Below are positions 62,646 to 64,000 of a stretch of DNA of 64,000 bases, one piece after another. Made by a program: the position numbers and the translations under genes. Each line of letters opens with the position of its first letter. Position 1 is the first letter of the stretch. Source of the DNA: Yersinia similis (lineage in GTDB: Bacteria; Pseudomonadota; Gammaproteobacteria; Enterobacterales; Enterobacteriaceae); NCBI RefSeq assembly GCF_001053095.1, contig NZ_CGBP01000018.1, positions 28,450 through 92,449 of the forward strand. Direction: 5' to 3'. Below the pieces are notes generated by a model that made no database searches, was not told where the DNA came from, and saw only the letters and a program-made list of their open reading frames with translations.

Positions 62646-63923
62646 ATGACGTTTAAAACCAGAGCATTGCATCGTGGCTGGGCGATGATGAGCACCGGGA
62701 TTGCCTTGCTCATTTTGGTCATCGTAGTGATTTGGGCAACGTCCATTTACGGTGACTATATAAAGCAAAAGGAATATCAGGTTACGGCCGTGCAGTTATC
62801 GCGCTTCAAATTTGCCCTTAAAGGATACGTGGGCCGTCACTATGACAAGCTATTAGCCTCTGCTGGCACCAATCAGCCTGTTATGGTGACGACAGCGATG
62901 TTAAAGAACACCGGTTTCTTGCCAGGCGGCTTCAGTGATACCACGACAACCGGACAACGTTTTCAGGCTGCGATAGTACGCAACGCGATGCGAACCGAGC
63001 AATTGCAAGCGCTGATAGTTACACAAGGCGGAAGCCGTTTACCTTACAAAGCACTACGGATTATTTCCGCAGATATTGAGGGGCTGGGCGGGTATGTGTG
63101 GAATGATGCCTATGTTACGGGTGCAATGGGGAGTTGGAGCGTACCGCTAAACAGCTTTGGTCTCAGTACCTCAACTGGGCATGTGGCTGCGTTATTAACC
63201 ACTGACGAACTGAGTGACGCACGCAATGAAAGTGACCGACTTTATCGCTTTGCCGTTACGGGTAAACCAGACTTTAACCGCATGCACACGAGTATTGATA
63301 TGGGAGGAAATAACCTGAATAACACCGGCACGGTAAACGCCATTGAGGGGCGTTTCAGCGGTAATATTAATGCTGTTGATGTCACCGCCGAAGGCAATAT
63401 CCGCAGCCAACAAGGCTGGTTGATATCACGCGGCGATAAGGGCTGGCTCAACGAGAGCTACGGTGGTGGATTTTATATGTCGGACAATGACTGGGTTAGG
63501 TCAGTCAATAATAAAGGTATTGTTACCGGAGGCCAGATTAAAGGCGGAAATATACGCTCAGATGGGCGTCTCTCTGTCGGTGAAGTTTTACAACTGGATC
63601 AGGTAAATAGCGCTGGCAGCGAGTGCGGTTCAAATGGTCTGGTCAGCCGCGATGTCTCTGGAGCTTTGCTTTCCTGTCAATCTGGCGTGTGGGGAACCCA
63701 CGGTAAAGTTGATGTCATCAACGGTAATAACCCGGTTTGTCCTGCGAATAAAATCCCGGTGGCACGCTACTGGACACAAGCGGGTGGGAGTAATTATGGC
63801 AATTATTGTACACTTCAGACGGGGTGGGCTGGTGTCACAATGCCAAGTTGCGAGTCCTGCGTTAACTGGGAGAAATGCCACATGGTATATTCGCAAACAT
63901 GGTCTGCTACGGCATGTAGCTAG
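62646..63923 (+). CDS. pilV: Minor pilin / tip adhesin PilV
   Basis: A 425-residue prepilin-like protein: N-terminal prepilin segment (HRGWAMMSTGIALLILVIVVIW, Glu absent at +5 as in other PilV), shufflon-pilin core (TGHVAALLTTDELSDARNESDRLYRFAVTGKPDFNRMHTSIDMGGNNLNNTGTVNA), a conserved hinge (GRLSVGEVLQLDQV, SRDVSGALLSCQSGVWG) and a C-terminal Cys-rich segment (NPVCPANKIPVARYWTQAGG ... SCESCVNWEKC ... ATACS). In conjugative plasmids this C-terminus is switched by the Rci shufflon; here no repeats or rci are seen before the window ends. Confidence 0.9.
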   Translation: MTFKTRALHRGWAMMSTGIALLILVIVVIWATSIYGDYIKQKEYQVTAVQLSRFKFALKGYVGRHYDKLLASAGTNQPVMVTTAMLKNTGFLPGGFSDTTTTGQRFQAAIVRNAMRTEQLQALIVTQGGSRLPYKALRIISADIEGLGGYVWNDAYVTGAMGSWSVPLNSFGLSTSTGHVAALLTTDELSDARNESDRLYRFAVTGKPDFNRMHTSIDMGGNNLNNTGTVNAIEGRFSGNINAVDVTAEGNIRSQQGWLISRGDKGWLNESYGGGFYMSDNDWVRSVNNKGIVTGGQIKGGNIRSDGRLSVGEVLQLDQVNSAGSECGSNGLVSRDVSGALLSCQSGVWGTHGKVDVINGNNPVCPANKIPVARYWTQAGGSNYGNYCTLQTGWAGVTMPSCESCVNWEKCHMVYSQTWSATACS

Positions 63924-64000
63924 TTGGTATCTATGGTATTAGAGGTTAATGTCCAGTTTGTCCTAAAGTGGTTGTGAGTGATTGCTCACACTGATATCCA
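63924..64000. other. Region after pilV, related to the rpn upstream region
   Basis: From 63950 to the end the sequence runs parallel to 34638-34670: GTTTGTCCTAAAGT, then TGAGT-ATTGCTC. It probably leads into a second Rpn-family gene outside the window. Confidence 0.5.

Larger units (their letters stand above)
44175..64000. mobile_element. SPI-7/YAPI/PFGI-1-class ICE, replication and pilus end (continues beyond window)
   Basis: Begins at the att core and carries the class-typical series parA, dnaB, parB, DUF2857, STY4528, PFL_4669, STY4534, then pilL-pilV. The order and orientation match known islands. The right end is outside the window. Confidence 0.88.

Noticed and set aside
62646..63923. 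Shufflon inversion sites in pilV
   Set aside because: No repeated inverted cores are visible within the available sequence; the region after pilV is cut off by the window edge.

Overview
The window is chromosomal DNA of an enterobacterium that looks like Yersinia (enterocolitica-group or a close relative). The evidence is a KdgR-controlled pectin/oligogalacturonate regulon, a Yersinia-type conjugative island of the SPI-7/YAPI/PFGI-1 class, a tRNA-Phe-derived att site and an ERIC repeat. All calls come from reading the sequence; no database search was run.

Region 1 (1-6.8 kb) is a chaperone-usher fimbrial operon: major pilin, chaperone, usher, tip-type subunit and a second chaperone. A convergent DHA2-type MFS transporter follows. 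Region 2 (8.5-24.4 kb) is a pectin-degradation regulon: ogl, kdgR, kdgM, pelW-togMNAB, kduI-kduD and kdgF, with KdgR-like boxes upstream of ogl, kdgM, pelW/tog and kduI/kdgF. Oligogalacturonides would cross the outer membrane through KdgM and the inner membrane through TogMNAB, then be cut by PelW and Ogl. The unsaturated monomers would be processed by KdgF, KduI and KduD. amiD, tcyP, ydjM and yniC (hxpB) are interspersed core genes; yniC, ydjM and ydjN are adjacent in E. coli, so the pectin cluster appears to sit between former neighbours.

Region 3 (25.4-44.2 kb) is a decayed end of an SPI-7/PFGI-1-class ICE. It holds a recombinase fragment cut by an IS3-family element, the tail of the transfer operon (PFL_4709/4710/4711 families and TraG), toxin-antitoxin genes, an Rpn nuclease, an unusual integrase, ArdB/KlcA and ArdC antirestriction genes, a CbtA-like toxin, a MobH-type TraI, an Icd-like module and a tyrosine integrase. 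It ends at a 49-bp tRNA-Phe 3'-end att core (44175-44223).

Region 4 (44.3-64 kb, open at the right) starts directly at that att core with the opposite end of the same kind of ICE: parA, dnaB, parB, DUF2857, STY4528, PFL_4669 and STY4534 families, a Phd/VapC pair, and a type IVB pilus operon pilLMNOPQRSUV in which pilN carries an in-frame amber codon. An int-att-parA junction inside the chromosome means either two ICEs in tandem or a circular ICE integrated away from att.

The most interesting non-coding signal is a roughly 155-170 nt structured element found three times in the ICE DNA, with compensatory base changes in a conserved stem. Two copies precede early/antirestriction-type genes (ardB/klcA and the STY4534 gene). 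Independent leaders before ardB, ardC and the STY4534 gene each contain a hairpin that would mask the Shine-Dalgarno sequence. I propose a coordinated control system for establishment genes, either a riboregulator or a single-strand (Frpo-like) promoter.
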